Assembly (NCBI GenBank): GCA_029216955.1
Contig: JANAVB010016199.1
Location: 16,450,134-16,514,133, forward strand
Reading direction: 5' to 3'
DNA: 64,000 nt
Source of the DNA: Iris pallida
Lineage: Eukaryota > Streptophyta > Magnoliopsida > Asparagales > Iridaceae
The stretch's first letter is position 1. Every line of letters starts with the position of its first letter. Shown here piece by piece: positions 24,716-38,164 of this stretch. The position numbers were made by a program, and so were the translations under genes. Under the pieces are notes generated by a model. It was not told the origin of the DNA, searched no databases, and saw only the letters and a program-made list of their open reading frames with translations.

Positions 24716-25477
24716 ATAAGTCATATTAACGATGCCGATACACGTCGCTAATATGTAAAAAAACATCGCTAAAAAATTTAGTGACAATTTTTTCGACGAA
24801 TTTGTGATGTCGAGTAATCAATGGTCCCTGACACCAAAAATGTCGCTATTCATCGCTGTAGTGACATCACTCAGCGACGAAATAATGTCGATAATTTAAC
24901 GACTCGTACCGACGTGCCATTGCTAATCAGTAACAACAAAGTTCGTTGCTAAACATCGTCGATTTAGCAACAAATAAAACGATGTTTTGCTATGTCAATG
25001 CTGATGTGGCAAGCATTTCCATGTCAGGTACATAGCGACGTTGTGCGACAGAAGTAGCGACGTTTCTTTACAATAATGCTGATGTGGCAAGACTTTGCTA
25101 TGTCAGCAAGGTAGCGACGTATACCGACGTTTAGCGACGGTGCCGATAGCAACGTTCGGATACATGTGTTGCAACATAATAGGATACTCACTCTATACAC
25201 TCTAGATACTTTCATATAAATCCCAAACTTACCTTGACAATTACCTAATTCCTAAAATATCTTATATACTTTTGATACTCACTCTATTTACTCTAGGTAC
25301 TACGATACTCCTTAGTATCTTGTTATCAAAATATAAATATAGATACATATATATACTTAGATGGATACATAATATTAAAATATATCTAGCATACAACCTT
25401 CCTTATATAGCCTAAATTTAGGACTCGTTATGCACATATTGGCACGCCCCAATCCTAAAAGTCACGGGACTAGTACG
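24716..25477 (+). mobile_element. second CACTA remnant (left end only)
   Basis: It starts CACTACCAGAATAAGTCA, nearly the same terminus as the complete CACTA at 20044. TCGCTA / ACGTCGCTA / CGACGTTTAGCGACG words follow to about 25160, then the GATACTC-type repeats also found inside the complete element. No right terminus is present. From about 24845 it is duplicated at 33466-34132, together with the adjoining LTR edge. The last 100 bp (AGTCACGGGACTAGTACG) match the post-LTR sequence of the copy at 34132. Confidence 0.7.
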
Positions 25478-26287
<810 letters not shown>

Positions 26288-26621
26288 CCAAAACCCTCCA
26301 ATTTTATTCACTTGAAGGCGCAAAATGCCGAAGCCTTTACAAGTAAGTGCAAAACTAAAGACAAAATAAAAACAGAAAGTACAGAAAGAAGGCGCGGGGG
26401 CGGATCTCGTCCCCGCCGAGTGGTCAGGCTAGTAAGGCTCGTTAGAAGTCCTCAAGGTCGTACTTGCAGTGTCTGCTGACTTTGTGGATTTGGCGAAACA
26501 CCTCCCAGATGAGTTGGTTGGACGAATACTGGTTGCCCTTATATCTGAATTTGTTACGGTTCTTCCAGATGACCCACGTGATGGCGGCTGCTACGATCTG
26601 GTGGCCATGAGAGGCGTTAGC
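26288..26621 (-). other. LINE 3' UTR
   Basis: Non-coding 3' end. The minus strand carries AAGTGAATAAAATTGG shortly before the TA tract, a polyadenylation-like signal also present at the 3' end of derivative B. Confidence 0.6.
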
Positions 26622-29600
26622 CTAGGAGGCCAGGAGATCGTTGAACCTCCTACCGTTCCGATCTTGTTTGCAACGATGAGATAAAGCTGTCCAAACTCTG
26701 TCAGCTAACTCTCCGACAAAGAAAATATGATTCACCGATTCAGATGATCTGGACGTACAATAATGACACGCGGAAGCTAAACTGAAATCGATTGTATTTA
26801 GAATATCGTCTATGGGTAGTTTCCGGCAAAACGCTCTCCACATTAGGAAGGAGCATTTTTTGGGATGTAGGACTGCCAGTACGGGGCAATAAAGGGTGAG
26901 ATCGTTCCGGTACCGCGAGCAACACTTCTGGCTAATGCTACCGAGAAGTGTCTGTTGGCCGTAATGGTCCACGTGAGCTCATTACTCTCTGTACTGATCT
27001 TTAGCCCAGCGTCAAGGATCTTAGCAGTAACCTCTTCACCTAACCATTCGTGGGCCCTATCTCAATTCCAATTGCCCAAGTGATCCCACAGCTCTCTGAT
27101 CGTACTACTAGAGGGGGCAGTCGGAAGTTGTGGGAGGAGATCATCTCCGATCCACCGCTCAAAGAAAAGAGATAATTTCCCTGAACCCAGCTGGAGGCGA
27201 ATAAAGGGCTCAGCGAAACTCCGCCTATGCAGGATTTACCGCCAGGCTATAGAGGATCTGTAGTTGAAATCTGCTATGGATGGGTGGATGCGTTTGAAAT
27301 ATCTGGCCTTCATAAACCGTGCCCAAAGGTTTTGACTCACTCGGAGCTTCCACCAAAGTTTCATCGAGTGGGCGTCAACGACGTTCGACAGCCTACAAAA
27401 ATCGAGGCCGCCCTCGTCGGTGGGTTTGGCCATTGTGTCCCAACTAGCCCAGTGGTGCTTGTCCTTTCCGTTATAGTGGCCCTAGAAGAAGTCGACGAAG
27501 AGGTTTTCGATAGAAATGAGAACTTTCTTAGGGGGGAGCAAGCGGCTAATGTGTATATGGGGATAGAGGAGAGCACGTGATGGATCAGAATCATCTTTCC
27601 ACCCGACGATAACGTCACGTTATGCCACCCTCGAGTTTTTTTTTCCTGATTTGCCCACCAGACCTTCAAAGATGCCCGCGTTGGATCTGCCATTAACCAA
27701 CGGGCACCCTAAGTAGTAGAAAGGTGGGTATACAACAGAGAAGGAAGTAATACTGGTGAGGGTCGAGGCGTGGACTCTGTTAGTCTTATGGTGGACGTAG
27801 ATGGCACTCTTGCTGGGGTTGACCCACTGACCATAGCATCTGGCATATCTCTACAGCGTATTATTGTACCACCTCCACAGAACCGATGTCCCCGAAGGAG
27901 AAGATGAGGATATCATCTGCATAAGCTAGGTGGGTGATGATCGGACAACCACTAGCAGAGTTGAAATAATTGAAGTTTGGGCTTTCCACCATTTTATTCA
28001 TATTTCTGCTCAGAGCTTCGGCCACAATGATAAAGATGGTGGAGGATAAAGGATCTCCTTGTTTGACCCTGCAAGTAGATTTGAAAAAGCCTTCTGCTAG
28101 ACTGTTAATAATCGTAGAGAACCACGAATTGCTGATCGACCTCCACACGATGTTGATCCAGATTTTCGAGAACCCGAAGGATCTGAGAACCTAAATCATA
28201 AACTGCCAGTCCAGCATGTCGTATGCCTTTTCCATAACCACTTAGATAGCATTTTTTCTGCCCCTGTCAGGTAATTTCATACAAATGATCATTTTCTGGG
28301 TCGTCAGAATGTTGTCTAGGATATTCCTCCCGCGAACAAAACTACTCTGCTCTTCGAAAATAATTTTGGGGAGAATCTCGGTCATGCGGTTGGCAATAAT
28401 CTTGGAGATGATTTTGTTAGTGAAGGTGCACAGGCTAATAGGACAAAATTCTTTAAAGGACTCCGAATTTTCTTGTTTGGGGATGAGAATTAGGTTAGCG
28501 CAAGAAATTGATCTGGGATACCTGACTCCTTGAAAAAAGGCGACAGTCATCTCGTGGATATCCGACTTGATAATGTCCCAGCACGATCTGAAGAATACGC
28601 TGGTGAAGCCGTCAGGACCCAGAGCTCTATGTTCGTCAAGGGCCCAAACAACTTCTTTGACCTTATGTTCAGAAGGGGGAGCTCCATCTGGTGTTGTGTC
28701 TGTCATTAATCAGGCTGGGGATCTTCGCGAGAAAGTCAACGTCCTTAGTAATGGCTTCTTTAGTGAACAACCGCGAGTAGACCCCATTAGTCTTTGATAA
28801 TGTGACCATTCTCGTCAGCTATCTGGTGGAGGTTGAGTTGCTGTCTGCGGCCTTTGATGCATGAGTGGAAGTAGCTAGTGTTTTTGTCCCCCTCACTGTC
28901 CTATTTCAGTCTAGCTTTCTGTTTCCAAAAATCAGTCTCAATTTTCAGTCGAAATTTTAGCAGCACTCTGGTTAGGTTTAGGGTGGTCCGGGCGGCTGGT
29001 GATTTGTCAACTGCGAAGAGGGCTTCAGCGCGGGTGTCGGGTGACATCATCCTCTGCAGTGCAAACTACCTAAAAGATGTCCTCGAACGCTTCCTTACTC
29101 TAACCTGTGAGTGATTTCCTGGTCGCTTTGAGTTTGTTCGCAACCCGAACCAGAGGGTCAAGGGAGTCAGCGTCACTCCAAGCTGCTGCGATAATGTTCC
29201 TGAACTGGGGGTTATGGCTCCAGAAGTCGAAGAAGCGAAAGCTTTTCTTAACATGGTTTGATTTGTTGCTAATTTCGATGAGAAAAGGCGAGTGATCTGA
29301 CTCGATCGTGTTGAGGTACAAAAGATTGGAGATGATATCTAAGTCCGTCCAATTCGAGTTGACGAGGGCACGATTTAAGCGCGAGTACTGTCTTCGGTCG
29401 CCTTCTTGTATGTTGTACCAGGTGAATGTGCTTCCGATGAACTGGAGGGAGGACAGATGGGCGTTAAAGATGAAGCTGGTGAAATCATGGATGGCCGTCG
29501 GGGGAGGGGGTCTCCCTTCCGACTTTTCTTCTCTGCAAGTGATAGCGTTAAAATCACCAACGCATAGCCAAGGGAGATCGTTGTGGTTAAGATAGGTGTA

Positions 29601-29957
29601 AAGCAGGTCGTCCCATACCTGTATGCGTTCAAGGATGCCACAACTGCCATGGACGACAGACAAGAGGGAGCAGATTTTGAGCATGGGATGTTCCACCCAG
29701 CACGAGAGGGCTTATCGCGAGTCATGAATGACACCGAGATTCACGTCATTAGTGGAAATAATCTAAATGTCATGACAGCCAGCTATAGCCGAAGAGAAAC
29801 CTAACTGCATCTGGATGGATCTGATTTTGTTAGCAGGAATTTTGGGTTCAATAATCACAAGGATGTCGATTCTATAAATTTTCTTGAGACTGTTTAATAT
29901 TCTCAAGGTGGGTTTGTTGGCAAGGCCCCTAGCATTCTAAGATAGGATGTTAAGCAT
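26622..29957 (-). pseudogene. LINE ORF2: endonuclease and reverse transcriptase, decayed
   Basis: The start is the ATG at 29957, reading MLNILS, the usual start of plant L1 ORF2; the next codon, normally Trp, is TAG. The endonuclease segment continues with NARGLANKPTL, then from 29696 WLCVGDFNAIT, TFTWYN, LNRALVN and ESDHSPFLIE, matching apurinic-endonuclease-like motifs. Two more in-frame stops lie before 29696 and another at 29100, followed by frameshifts. RT motifs follow in separate frames: GPDGFTSVFF and LILIPK (28706-28242), then QGDPLSS and the catalytic YADD (28148-27861). The C-terminal zf-RVT region is at 26972-26622 (FLMWRAF, CHYC, NHIFF). No RNase H domain was seen. It is inactive. 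Confidence 0.88.
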
Positions 29958-30377
29958 TTAGGATGCTGGATGGAAGGGGGTTTGTTGAGCTTCACAGCTG
30001 ACCAGGTGGTCCTGACTGCAACCTCATTAGCACTTCCTTTGTTGGATTTTTTTTGGTGGGAGCTGCCTTTCCGACCACCTTTATGACATAGTCTCCCTCC
30101 TCACTCGGGTGCAAATAGACCTCTCCGGCTATTTCGGCCACTGCTTCGAAGAAGCTATTCGTGGTGTTGATTCCAGCATCTAGGGCTTGTTACATCCTGG
30201 CTACTGGTGCCCGGCTAATGTTGGCCAGGGCCTCCGTACGTATGTTGGCCATATTCTGGGGTGAAGTGGGGGAAAATGTGTCTGAGGGTTGAGGATCCTC
30301 CTTGCCCGTCTAAGCCTTAGGGTTCTTCGCTGTAATGATAGCTGCAGGGTTGTAGTTAGGGGGTCCTCCGGAGGAGC
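29958..30377 (-). other. LINE inter-ORF spacer
   Basis: About 420 bp between the ORF1 stop and the ORF2 start. No convincing frame. It probably includes a decayed end of ORF1. Confidence 0.5.
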
Positions 30378-32132
30378 CTATCGAACAGTAACTTCTGTAG
30401 TGGGCGTCTCCGTCAGGGTGTCTTGCGGGTCTGAGGAGAGGATGTCAAAATTGTTGGAAAGGTTGATAGTTGAAGGTTTGTAGGGCACCATGGCTCTATC
30501 CGTCGAGTTGGGTGATTGAGATCTGGAGTGACCAGTGCTAGTTTCAAATCGAATGTGGGAGTTAGGTAGAGGAAGGATCGGGTATTGGTGGGTATGTTTA
30601 GCCAGGAGAGCGGTGGAGGTTTTGCGTGTCACTTTCTTCTTCAGTTCTGGATGCGCTCTGAAATAGTATTTAGTGGCGTGTCCTCTCATGTGGCAGTGCC
30701 TGCAGAAGATGACGTTATTATTGTAAATAATTTGCTGAGTATGCGTATTGTTCCCAAGCACTATCTGGATATGGCTGGTCAGATCCTTTGACAAATCAAG
30801 TTCCATGCATATTTTGGCATAATTTCCCTTGGAGAGGTTCAGAGTTTCTTCGGCCATAGCCATGAATGCCCCGAATGAGTTTGCGTTACGCTTCAGCGCT
30901 GCGGGGAAAAAATATATGAGCGGTAGATTAGGAAGGGTGACCCATGCGGAGACGATCGCCGAGTCTTCTTTAGTGTTGAAGTCCGGGGTCCATTTTACGA
31001 TTTTTATGCTGTGGGCGTCAATCCTATCTGTGCCTCTCATCCAGACCTTCTTGTGATCATTTTCGGAGGAGAGATATAAGAAGATATGTTTGGGGTACAT
31101 AGACGCGACCTTGTAGCCGGATGTGAGGCCCCAGCCGGTGATCACTTCCTAGACCCTGGCGAGCTTCGGGCACCCGTTGGTGAATTTGAGGACAAAAGTC
31201 TAAGCGAAGGTAACAGCCAAAGTAAAAATATCATCAGTGGAGAATGGGACCAAGATGTCATGACTCTCTGACGGGAAGGGGGGATATTTGATGTCCGGGA
31301 GCTCTATCTCCGCTAACGGAGTAAAGAGTTTCGCTGCCCGATCTGGCCTGAGCATCTCGGCAAATGACAGTACGGGAGGATGATCGGGAGGGGGAGTGGA
31401 GGAAATGGGGATGGTCGGAAGGGCTTCCCTAGTCGGTGATGCAACCAAAAGGGATATAGCTGACAAGTTATGTGCCAACGCGGTGTGGCCGACGGTAGGC
31501 ACGGTGGGGGGGGTGGGGGTAGGGCGGATCCAGCAGATGGCACGAGATGGGAGAGAGGTCACGGGGGCGAATGGATCCAGCGTCGGCTGTTGGGGAGTCG
31601 GCTCAACACATGAGCGGGGGGCGTACGTGGAGCCGTCTCTGTGAGGCGCTAAGCTAGAGTGCACCGGGGGGTAGCTAGGATGCGCAACATGCACGGGGCT
31701 AGAGTGCATCGAGAGATCTAGGGCCTACTGTATCTTGGGTGGGGCAGCCCTAAAAGAGGAAGGGTGGACCAGTGCCAGCTGCTGGTGAAGTTGTGCAACC
31801 CCCAACGGGGGTGGGCAGATTGGGTGAGCGCCAACAACTGGGTAGGTTGTCCTACCCCCAAAGGGGGTGCACCATGTAGGCCAACGCCAACTGCTGGCAG
31901 GGGGAGGATGCACGCAGCCCGAAGCGATTGCTGTAGAAAGTGGCATGGTCACGCCATCCAGGCTGTCCGAAGAGTGGACGGGCGTACTGCTCGAGAGCTG
32001 CAGCTTGGCAGGCGTACTGCTCGAGAGCTGTAGCTTGGCAGGCGCACTGCTCGAGGAAAGATAAGCAAACTCGTCCTCGAAGATCGAGTCCGTCCTCAGC
32101 TGTCCAGCGATCAGGGGAAGGGAAGCCTCCAA
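30378..32132 (-). pseudogene. LINE ORF1: DUF4283-like RNA-binding protein with zinc knuckle, decayed
   Basis: One minus-strand frame runs from about 32132 to 30378 (585 codons), broken by in-frame TAG codons at 31725, 31200 and 31149. The first third is Pro/Ser-rich with a short internal repeat. The middle has SFAEMLRPD, EIELPDIKYPPF and PFSTDDIFTLA. After the stops come ITGWGLTSGY, PKHIFLYL, VKWTPDFNTKEDSA, LPNLPLIYF and ICMELDLSKDLTSHI, the DUF4283 region of plant L1 ORF1. A zinc knuckle (FCRHCHMRGHATKYYF) ends the domain; it has Tyr where the last Cys is expected. The role would be RNA binding during retrotransposition. The true start may lie upstream of 32132. Confidence 0.85.
31977..32057 (-). 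repeat. 36-bp tandem repeat in LINE ORF1
   Basis: Two full copies and one partial of a unit containing GTACTGCTCGAGAGCTGCAG, in phase with the frame, give the repeated peptide AKLQLSSSTP. Confidence 0.8.
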
Positions 32133-32573
32133 AGACGTCGATCAAGGGCCGGGCGGAGAACCGGACGAAGACGAGTAAAGGAAAGACGGAGGGGAGACCG
32201 GGGCCTCGAGGCCTGCTGAGACGGCTTGAGCCGTCGAGCCAACCTCGGCCCGCAGGGAAGAGGCCGGGGAAGAGCGAGCAAAGGAGGGAGCCTCGAGGTA
32301 GGACCGAGGTGACGACGGGCGAAGGAAGGGGTTGGAGGGCCAGGCGGCTGCCGGAAGTAGCGGGTGGTGAAGAGCGACAAGGGAAAGCTGCTCGGGAGTC
32401 CAGACCAACGAAGAGGACGACGGCCCAGGCCCGCGGAGACGGGCCGAGGCGGAGGAGGAGGATCGGAACGATGCATCTGAGAGGAGAAGAAAGTCCTCCC
32501 TCAACGAAGGAGAAGAACCATCCCGGAACGGATCGACGATGGCCTAGGAGAGCGGGTCTCCATCCATCCCGCA

Positions 32574-32575
<2 letters not shown>
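32133..32575 (-). other. LINE 5' region, GC-rich
   Basis: The element's 5' end on the minus strand begins TTCTGCGGGATGGATGGAGA after the TA tract. It is open in two or three registers, which looks compositional rather than coding. It is comparable to the GC-rich bodies of derivatives A and B. Confidence 0.6.

Positions 32576-32667
<92 letters not shown>
32576..32667. repeat. (TA)n at the LINE 5' end
   Basis: A pure 92-bp AT run between the LINE 5' end and LTR sequence (GACCATTTATAAA). Confidence 0.95.
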
Positions 32668-32669
<2 letters not shown>

Positions 32670-33125
32670 CCATTTATAAAAACTACTCTCTGGACCAAAA
32701 ATAAATACCAATATCTATATACACAATATATATCTACATGGACGTCTTTGGACGCACTGCATGACCACATAAGTTTGGGTTTGTTTCGGGTCAATTTTGG
32801 CTAGTTTGGTACAACCGGGTCTCATAAACATCAAAGAGTCTTTATAATAATAATTTAAATTATTTATTGGGGTTAAGTCATAACTTTGACTTATTTTTTC
32901 TAGATAGAACAAAGCTATGGATAGGCCTTACTATCATGGCTAATAAACTAGTCAAAGCACACAACTATACTATTCATGCCATAATTTCTAATCGGTATGC
33001 ATCACAAAACTTAACTATAACTACGGCCTTATATATTAATAAATATTTATTTTAAAATATATAAAAATCCAAAAATTACTATTTAAGTCAAATTAAAAAT
33101 ATTTTAAATTTTTTGGGGGTTTACA
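32668..33125 (-). mobile_element. minus-strand LTR, right part
   Basis: Resumes the LTR interrupted by the LINE and ends TTTGGGGGTTTACA, which is TGTAAACCCCC at the LTR start on the minus strand. It is similar to 5830-6228 (GACTAGTCAAAGCAC, TTTCTA, GGGTTAAGTCA words). Confidence 0.7.
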
Positions 33126-33160
33126 TTCTACCCTCCTTAAAAGAATTTCGTCCTCAAAAT
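33126..33160 (-). other. polypurine tract and Tekay-type 3' junction, minus strand
   Basis: On the minus strand it reads GAGGACGAAATTCTTTTAAG and then GAGGGTAGAA, directly before the LTR start. This is the standard end of the internal region in plant Tekay/Del elements and fixes the element's orientation. Confidence 0.8.
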
Positions 33161-33465
33161 TAAAAAATAATAATGAAATGTGGAGCTCCAAGCTAACTAG
33201 TAAGTCTGGCAGTCAATATTACTTTTTTAATATTCTACTCTACTCTATGACTTGCAACTGATTAGTTAGTATTATATGCCAACCCATATTGCTATCTTTA
33301 TCTATGAAACTATTGCCTACTTCTTCCCCGCGTAGTGACATTCATACTCATCTTTTTTTTCCCAACAAAATCTCATAAAATTTGTCAATATTCCTAACAA
33401 CCACCAAAAAAAAATCAAGTTATCTATTTGGACGTCTACTCTCCTTCGCTCACATTATCCTCTTT
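33161..33465. other. unrecognised internal sequence
   Basis: About 300 bp of AT-rich sequence between the polypurine tract and the CACTA-derived segment. I see no gene, repeat or terminus in it. Confidence 0.4.
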
Positions 33466-33960
33466 CGCTATTCGTCGCTGTAGCGATGTCACTCAGCGAC
33501 GAAGTGACGTTGATAATTTAGCGACGCGTACCGATGTGTCGTTGCTAATCAGCGACAACAAAGTTCGTTGCTAAACGTCGACGATTTAGTGACAAATAAA
33601 ATGACATTTTGCTACGCCAATGCTGATGTGGCAAGCATTTCCATGTCCGGTACATAACGATGTTGTGCGACAGAAATAGCGTCATTTCTTTACGATAATG
33701 TTGATGTGGCAAGACTTTGCCATGTCAGCAAGGTAGCGACGTATATCGACGTTTAGCGACGGTGCCAATATAACTTAGCAACGTTCGGATACACGTGTAG
33801 CAACATAATAGGATTATACTCACTCAATACACTCTAGATACTTTCGTATAAACCCTAAACTTACCTTGACAATTACCCATTTCCTAAAATATCTTATATA
33901 CTTCTGATACTCACTCTATACACTCTTGGTACTACGATACTCCTTAGTATCTTGGTATCG

Positions 33961-33993
<33 letters not shown>

Positions 33994-34132
33994 TACTTAG
34001 ATGGATATATATGTTTCGTATCTTATATATCAAAATATAACTAGGATACAACCTTCCTTATATAGCCTAAATTTAGGACTCATCATACACATATTGGCAC
34101 GCTCCAGTCCCAAAAGTCACGGGACTAGCACG
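33466..34132 (+). mobile_element. CACTA-derived segment duplicated from 24845-25477
   Basis: It is co-linear with 24845-25477 throughout: TCAGCGACGA, GACAACAAAGTTCGTTGCTA, CAAGCATTTCCATGTC, ACACTCTAGATACTTTC and TTATATAGCCTAAATTTAGG all recur in order. The CACTA terminus itself is absent. With 33126-33465 it makes up the whole internal region (about 1 kb) between two LTR segments. Confidence 0.65.
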
Positions 34133-35975
34133 TGTCACGACCAGTTGGTACATACTCAAGGGTGAGTCCAATCTATGGAACCCTCAAGTAATGCACATAA
34201 GCTACCTAATATAGAGTCTAAAATAGCAAGTTAACTATATCTCAATCCACAAATAATAATCTCAAGTGGGAACCAATGCATTAATGCTGATCAAACAATA
34301 ATACACTAACCACTTGAATATAAATACAATGATTGACAATTTGTAATAAAGTTGGCCAGGCATTAATAAATCATCAGAACAAGCTCATAACAAAAATAAA
34401 GCTTGTAAAACTAGGCTATAGAGCTAAAGATTTCATCATAAAATATAAAAGATGAAAGAATGATAAAGTACCACTAGCGATACCTGAATCCCGGAGATGC
34501 AATCGTCCACCATTCAACCCTTTTTATTCTAGCAGTCTTAGTAATTACCCGGAGAGATCACAAGGTCCTCAGAAGACTAGCCAGATACATAGTAACATGC
34601 CTACTATGACAGTAAATAACATATTTATAGGAAATGACAGGAATATGGTACTCTTCTTCTGAACAATCTACATGACAACGCAACATCAAAGACAATATTC
34701 AACACTTGGGCTAACAAATACAGGTGCCATCACAACCGTAGCTCATCCAAAACTAACGGCCAATATAATAATCATAATCGCATCTCCTCCGATAACAATG
34801 ACCAACAGAATATCACAATCGTAGCAAGAAACTAATGGCCAACATAATCATCAACACAACCGAAGCTCATCCGAACTATCGGCCAACAAAATACTATCTT
34901 ATAGCCCACGTGCCTAATGACTGTCCTTCTATCTCAATAAACTATACGGGTGTCCAGTCAGGTCAAGTCAAGTTAAGTCATGTCAATCAGTCAATCTAGG
35001 TCATGTCAATCAATTCAGGCCAGGTCAGATCAATGGAACAAAGTCAAATTATTGGTAATACTGACATAATACTCACAAGAAATAAATAATAACACATGAA
35101 GAACATGTAAGAAACATGCATGTAAAACAAGAGAATAACAATGAAATGAACCTAAGCAACAGGTAATCAAGTATGACTGTAAGGAAACAACAATATAGAA
35201 AATGTATAAAACTACTGTACAGTGGGCAAGGTATACTTGCTTGGTGGTAGTGCGTAGAATCGACCACATCCAATAAACGACTCGTCAAATCAATAAGCCA
35301 CGAAAGCTGAACTTTTGTAAACGTCTCCAGATGCTGAAACAGACATCACCAATATTTTTGAAATAAAAAAATATCAAAAATTGACTATCCATAAGTCCAA
35401 TTTTGGACACAGGGGTAAAACAGTAATTTTTAGTCAAAACGGTATCCACCGTTGGACCCGCTTTGCATCAAAAAGTATGCCAGAGTCTATGGTCTCTAAA
35501 GTCAACAAATTATATTCCTATAAGTCCAATTTTTTATATAAACTCAATGGTATGTCCAATTTTAGATTTCGATGAGTCGTGCAAAAAATTGCCTGTTGAG
35601 TCGGATCGTAGGCCTGCCAAAACGGGAATCCGATCAATTGTCTCAGAATCGGACCAAACATGGCTCATAGGACCAAAAAAATAATACGAGTCCAATAGTG
35701 CAAGTTCCTTCACGATGTGATGAACGTGCACAATAATTAGAAATTTTGCAAAGTAGCTGATACGGTGTTCTTCGACCAATATGCCTCGAATTCGTCGTGT
35801 ACGCAACCAATTCAAGTTCTGTCAAAATTCGCATGTCCGCAACATCCGTACACCCCTTTCGATGCCCTCGAGTTGCGATGAAGTTACCAAGTTTGTTGGG
35901 ATGGACCCCATATCAGTGGTTTTTGGTATCTTTGAAGGCTTTAAAACTGACTTTTTTTTCATGATTTCAAAATAG
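34133..35975 (-). mobile_element. minus-strand LTR, truncated
   Basis: It starts TGTCACGACCAGTTGG, the inverted LTR end. It contains a threefold imperfect repeat around AACTAACGGCCAA (34735-34885). From 35320 to 35960 it matches 4010-4620 of the left minus-strand LTR (GATGCTGAAA, GGACACAGGG, CGTTGGACCCGCTTTGCA, ATGGTCTCTAAAGTCA). Homology stops at about 35975, so the LTR 5' part is missing. Confidence 0.55.
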
Positions 35976-37031
35976 AATACCATGACTAATAAATCAAAAG
36001 ATTTAAAACTATTTGATAGAGATTACTACTGGTTATGTTGTCTATCCATTGGAAAAACTGATGGAACTGGGGATTCCCGTGACCATGAATTGGTGTGCGT
36101 ATTAATCGTTAGAAAGTTAACGGATTTGAAACATATTCTAACCCTTCATAGTCGGAAACTAGGGTTCACGAATTATACCTACGATGAGAAGAAGAAGACA
36201 GTTTCCAGCAACCTCGAGCAGTCAACGACCCCGAGATCTTCTGTACGTATTCCTTCCTCGGGTTGGACGTCGTATGGGCAACGATCTCCCAACCTTTTTT
36301 TCCTTTGGCTGTCCTCCCTTTCTCTTCTCCCATGATGAACGAATTAGAAAAAAGATGCTCTTCTTAGGATACATATGACATCCATCGAATAGAGGGTATA
36401 TATTGGCTACGACAGGGATCGTGAGAAGAAATTAGTTCTAGGTCTCCTAACAGGTTTAGGTATCCCATGTTCAGCCCGAACACACAACCCAGGTCTATTA
36501 ACAATAGCTCGGTCCACTAAAGAACTATTGTTGTACTACCTTCCTAATCTTAAATTACGTTTATGGACTTCTTCTTATTATATGCTTGTTTATCTCTCCA
36601 TGTTAAGATTTTGAATGTCCGTCAATCAAAATTAGTTACTGACAACTACATTGATCGAGATCTTTTATCCTTAAATAATACCACTTAACTTTATTTGTCA
36701 TGTCGGATATAATCCACCTGCAGGGTTTATATGACAATCCTTATGAGTTCCTTAAGGGGACATCATCAACCCGATACATCGAGACATGATTCCCTTTATA
36801 ATCAACAACCCATCATACACATAATGCCATTACCCAATTCATAGAGGTTATTGACTCATTATGAATCTCACTCTTTTATGAATCAAAGTAATACACACTA
36901 CAAATATATGTTTATTATTATATTCGGATTAAGAGCACAAGCATCGATAATATCATAGGTATTTGTTCTCTTATGTAGTCAGTACAAAAAGAACAACCTT
37001 AAGTGGTCTTGTACAATACACACAAAGTGTA
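35976..37031 (+). mobile_element. possible Ty1/copia LTR fragment
   Basis: Non-coding. The stretch TTACCCAATTCATAGAGGTT with GACTCATTATGAATCTCACT and GAACAACCTTAAGTGGTC (about 36831-37010) is reminiscent of copia-superfamily LTRs in plants, but no terminus, primer site or coding region is present. It is interrupted at 37032 by a CACTA end. Confidence 0.3.
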
Positions 37032-37251
37032 CACTATAAGAAAAATGACGATTCTTGACGGTTTATAAGTTGACGGTCGTCGAAAATCGTCAATAATAGG
37101 GTTTATCTTGACGGTTTTAGGCTTATGCCAAGAGATGGCCTTTTTTTGTTACTTTAGCTAATTTATAGCATGTATGTTGACGGTTTCGAGTGATCCGTCA
37201 AGAAAGAGCATCTTTTATATTGACGTTTTGATATTAACAGTTAACTATTGT
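37032..37251 (+). mobile_element. end of a different CACTA family, truncated by LTR array
   Basis: It starts CACTATAAGAAAAATGACG and is followed by TTGACGGTT / TCGTCAA subterminal words in both orientations. The family differs from the TAGCGACGT elements to the left. It is cut at 37251 by the first LTR of the array. Confidence 0.75.
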
Positions 37252-37832
37252 TGTAACACCCAGTTTTCTAAATGAGGATAATTTTGAAATTTTATAATTT
37301 TAATCTTTTATTAATGATATTTAAATCATGATATTTTTTTGGTGATTTTTAATCATTTTAAAAAATTATTTAAAATTATGACTTGTGATTGGTGTCTTGC
37401 TAGTGTAACCCTAGAGCCTAGCCATGTGATTAGGGTATTTCATTTATTATTTCTAGCTTGAGGATATTTTAGTCATTTTTGAAATTTTGGAATTTATTTG
37501 GAATTATTTTGTATTAATTAGAATTATTGGAATTTAGGTGATTTTTAGTATAATTTAATTTAGTGCTATTCTTGACTTTGACTCAGGGTGACTTAGGAGA
37601 CTGTCCTAGAAGCTAACCCTAGTCATGACTACTTGGTTAGAGTATGAAATCCTAGTTTGACCTAAGTTAGTCATGTAGGAATCAAGACTTGAATAGAAGG
37701 CTTAGTGATTGGTTAATAGGCTTGATACTTAGAAATTGGTTCAATGACTAGTGCAAATAGGTCCATAGCCTATTAGACTCAATGCTAACCCTAACTATCA
37801 CTTTATGACCAGCCACCTAGGGCTATCCCCCC

Positions 37833-37840
37833 TATAAATA
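37833..37840 (+). promoter_or_regulatory. TATA box of LTR1
   Basis: CCCTATAAATAATCTCTTC, preceded by the CCACCTAGGGCTAT word. It is conserved at the same place in LTR2 and LTR3. Confidence 0.6.
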
Positions 37841-38164
37841 ATCTCTTCATTATTGTTCTTGCCTCTTTATTGAGATTTCAACATTTTGGAGAAGGAGGTA
37901 ATGTCATTTCTTCCCCAATTCCTAGATTCTTCATTTTAATTCCTTTTCCACTCTAGTCTTTTGCATTAGTTCCTAATCCAGCTCTATTTCATGTCCATGA
38001 AGAGAAATCTCAGGTTTGGACCAATTTGGAGCACTTGGCCATCAAGAAGAAACCCCTTTTTTGAAGCTTTTTTATGCAAATTGCACATATAGGTAAATCC
38101 CTATTCCCTCCACCAAATTTTGTTTTCTTTGCATGGATAGGAAGCCTTAGGTGTCCCCTTAGCC

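Noticed and set aside
36300..37031. Possible organelle-derived insertion
   Set aside because: No organellar gene could be recognised; the words present fit a copia-like LTR better.
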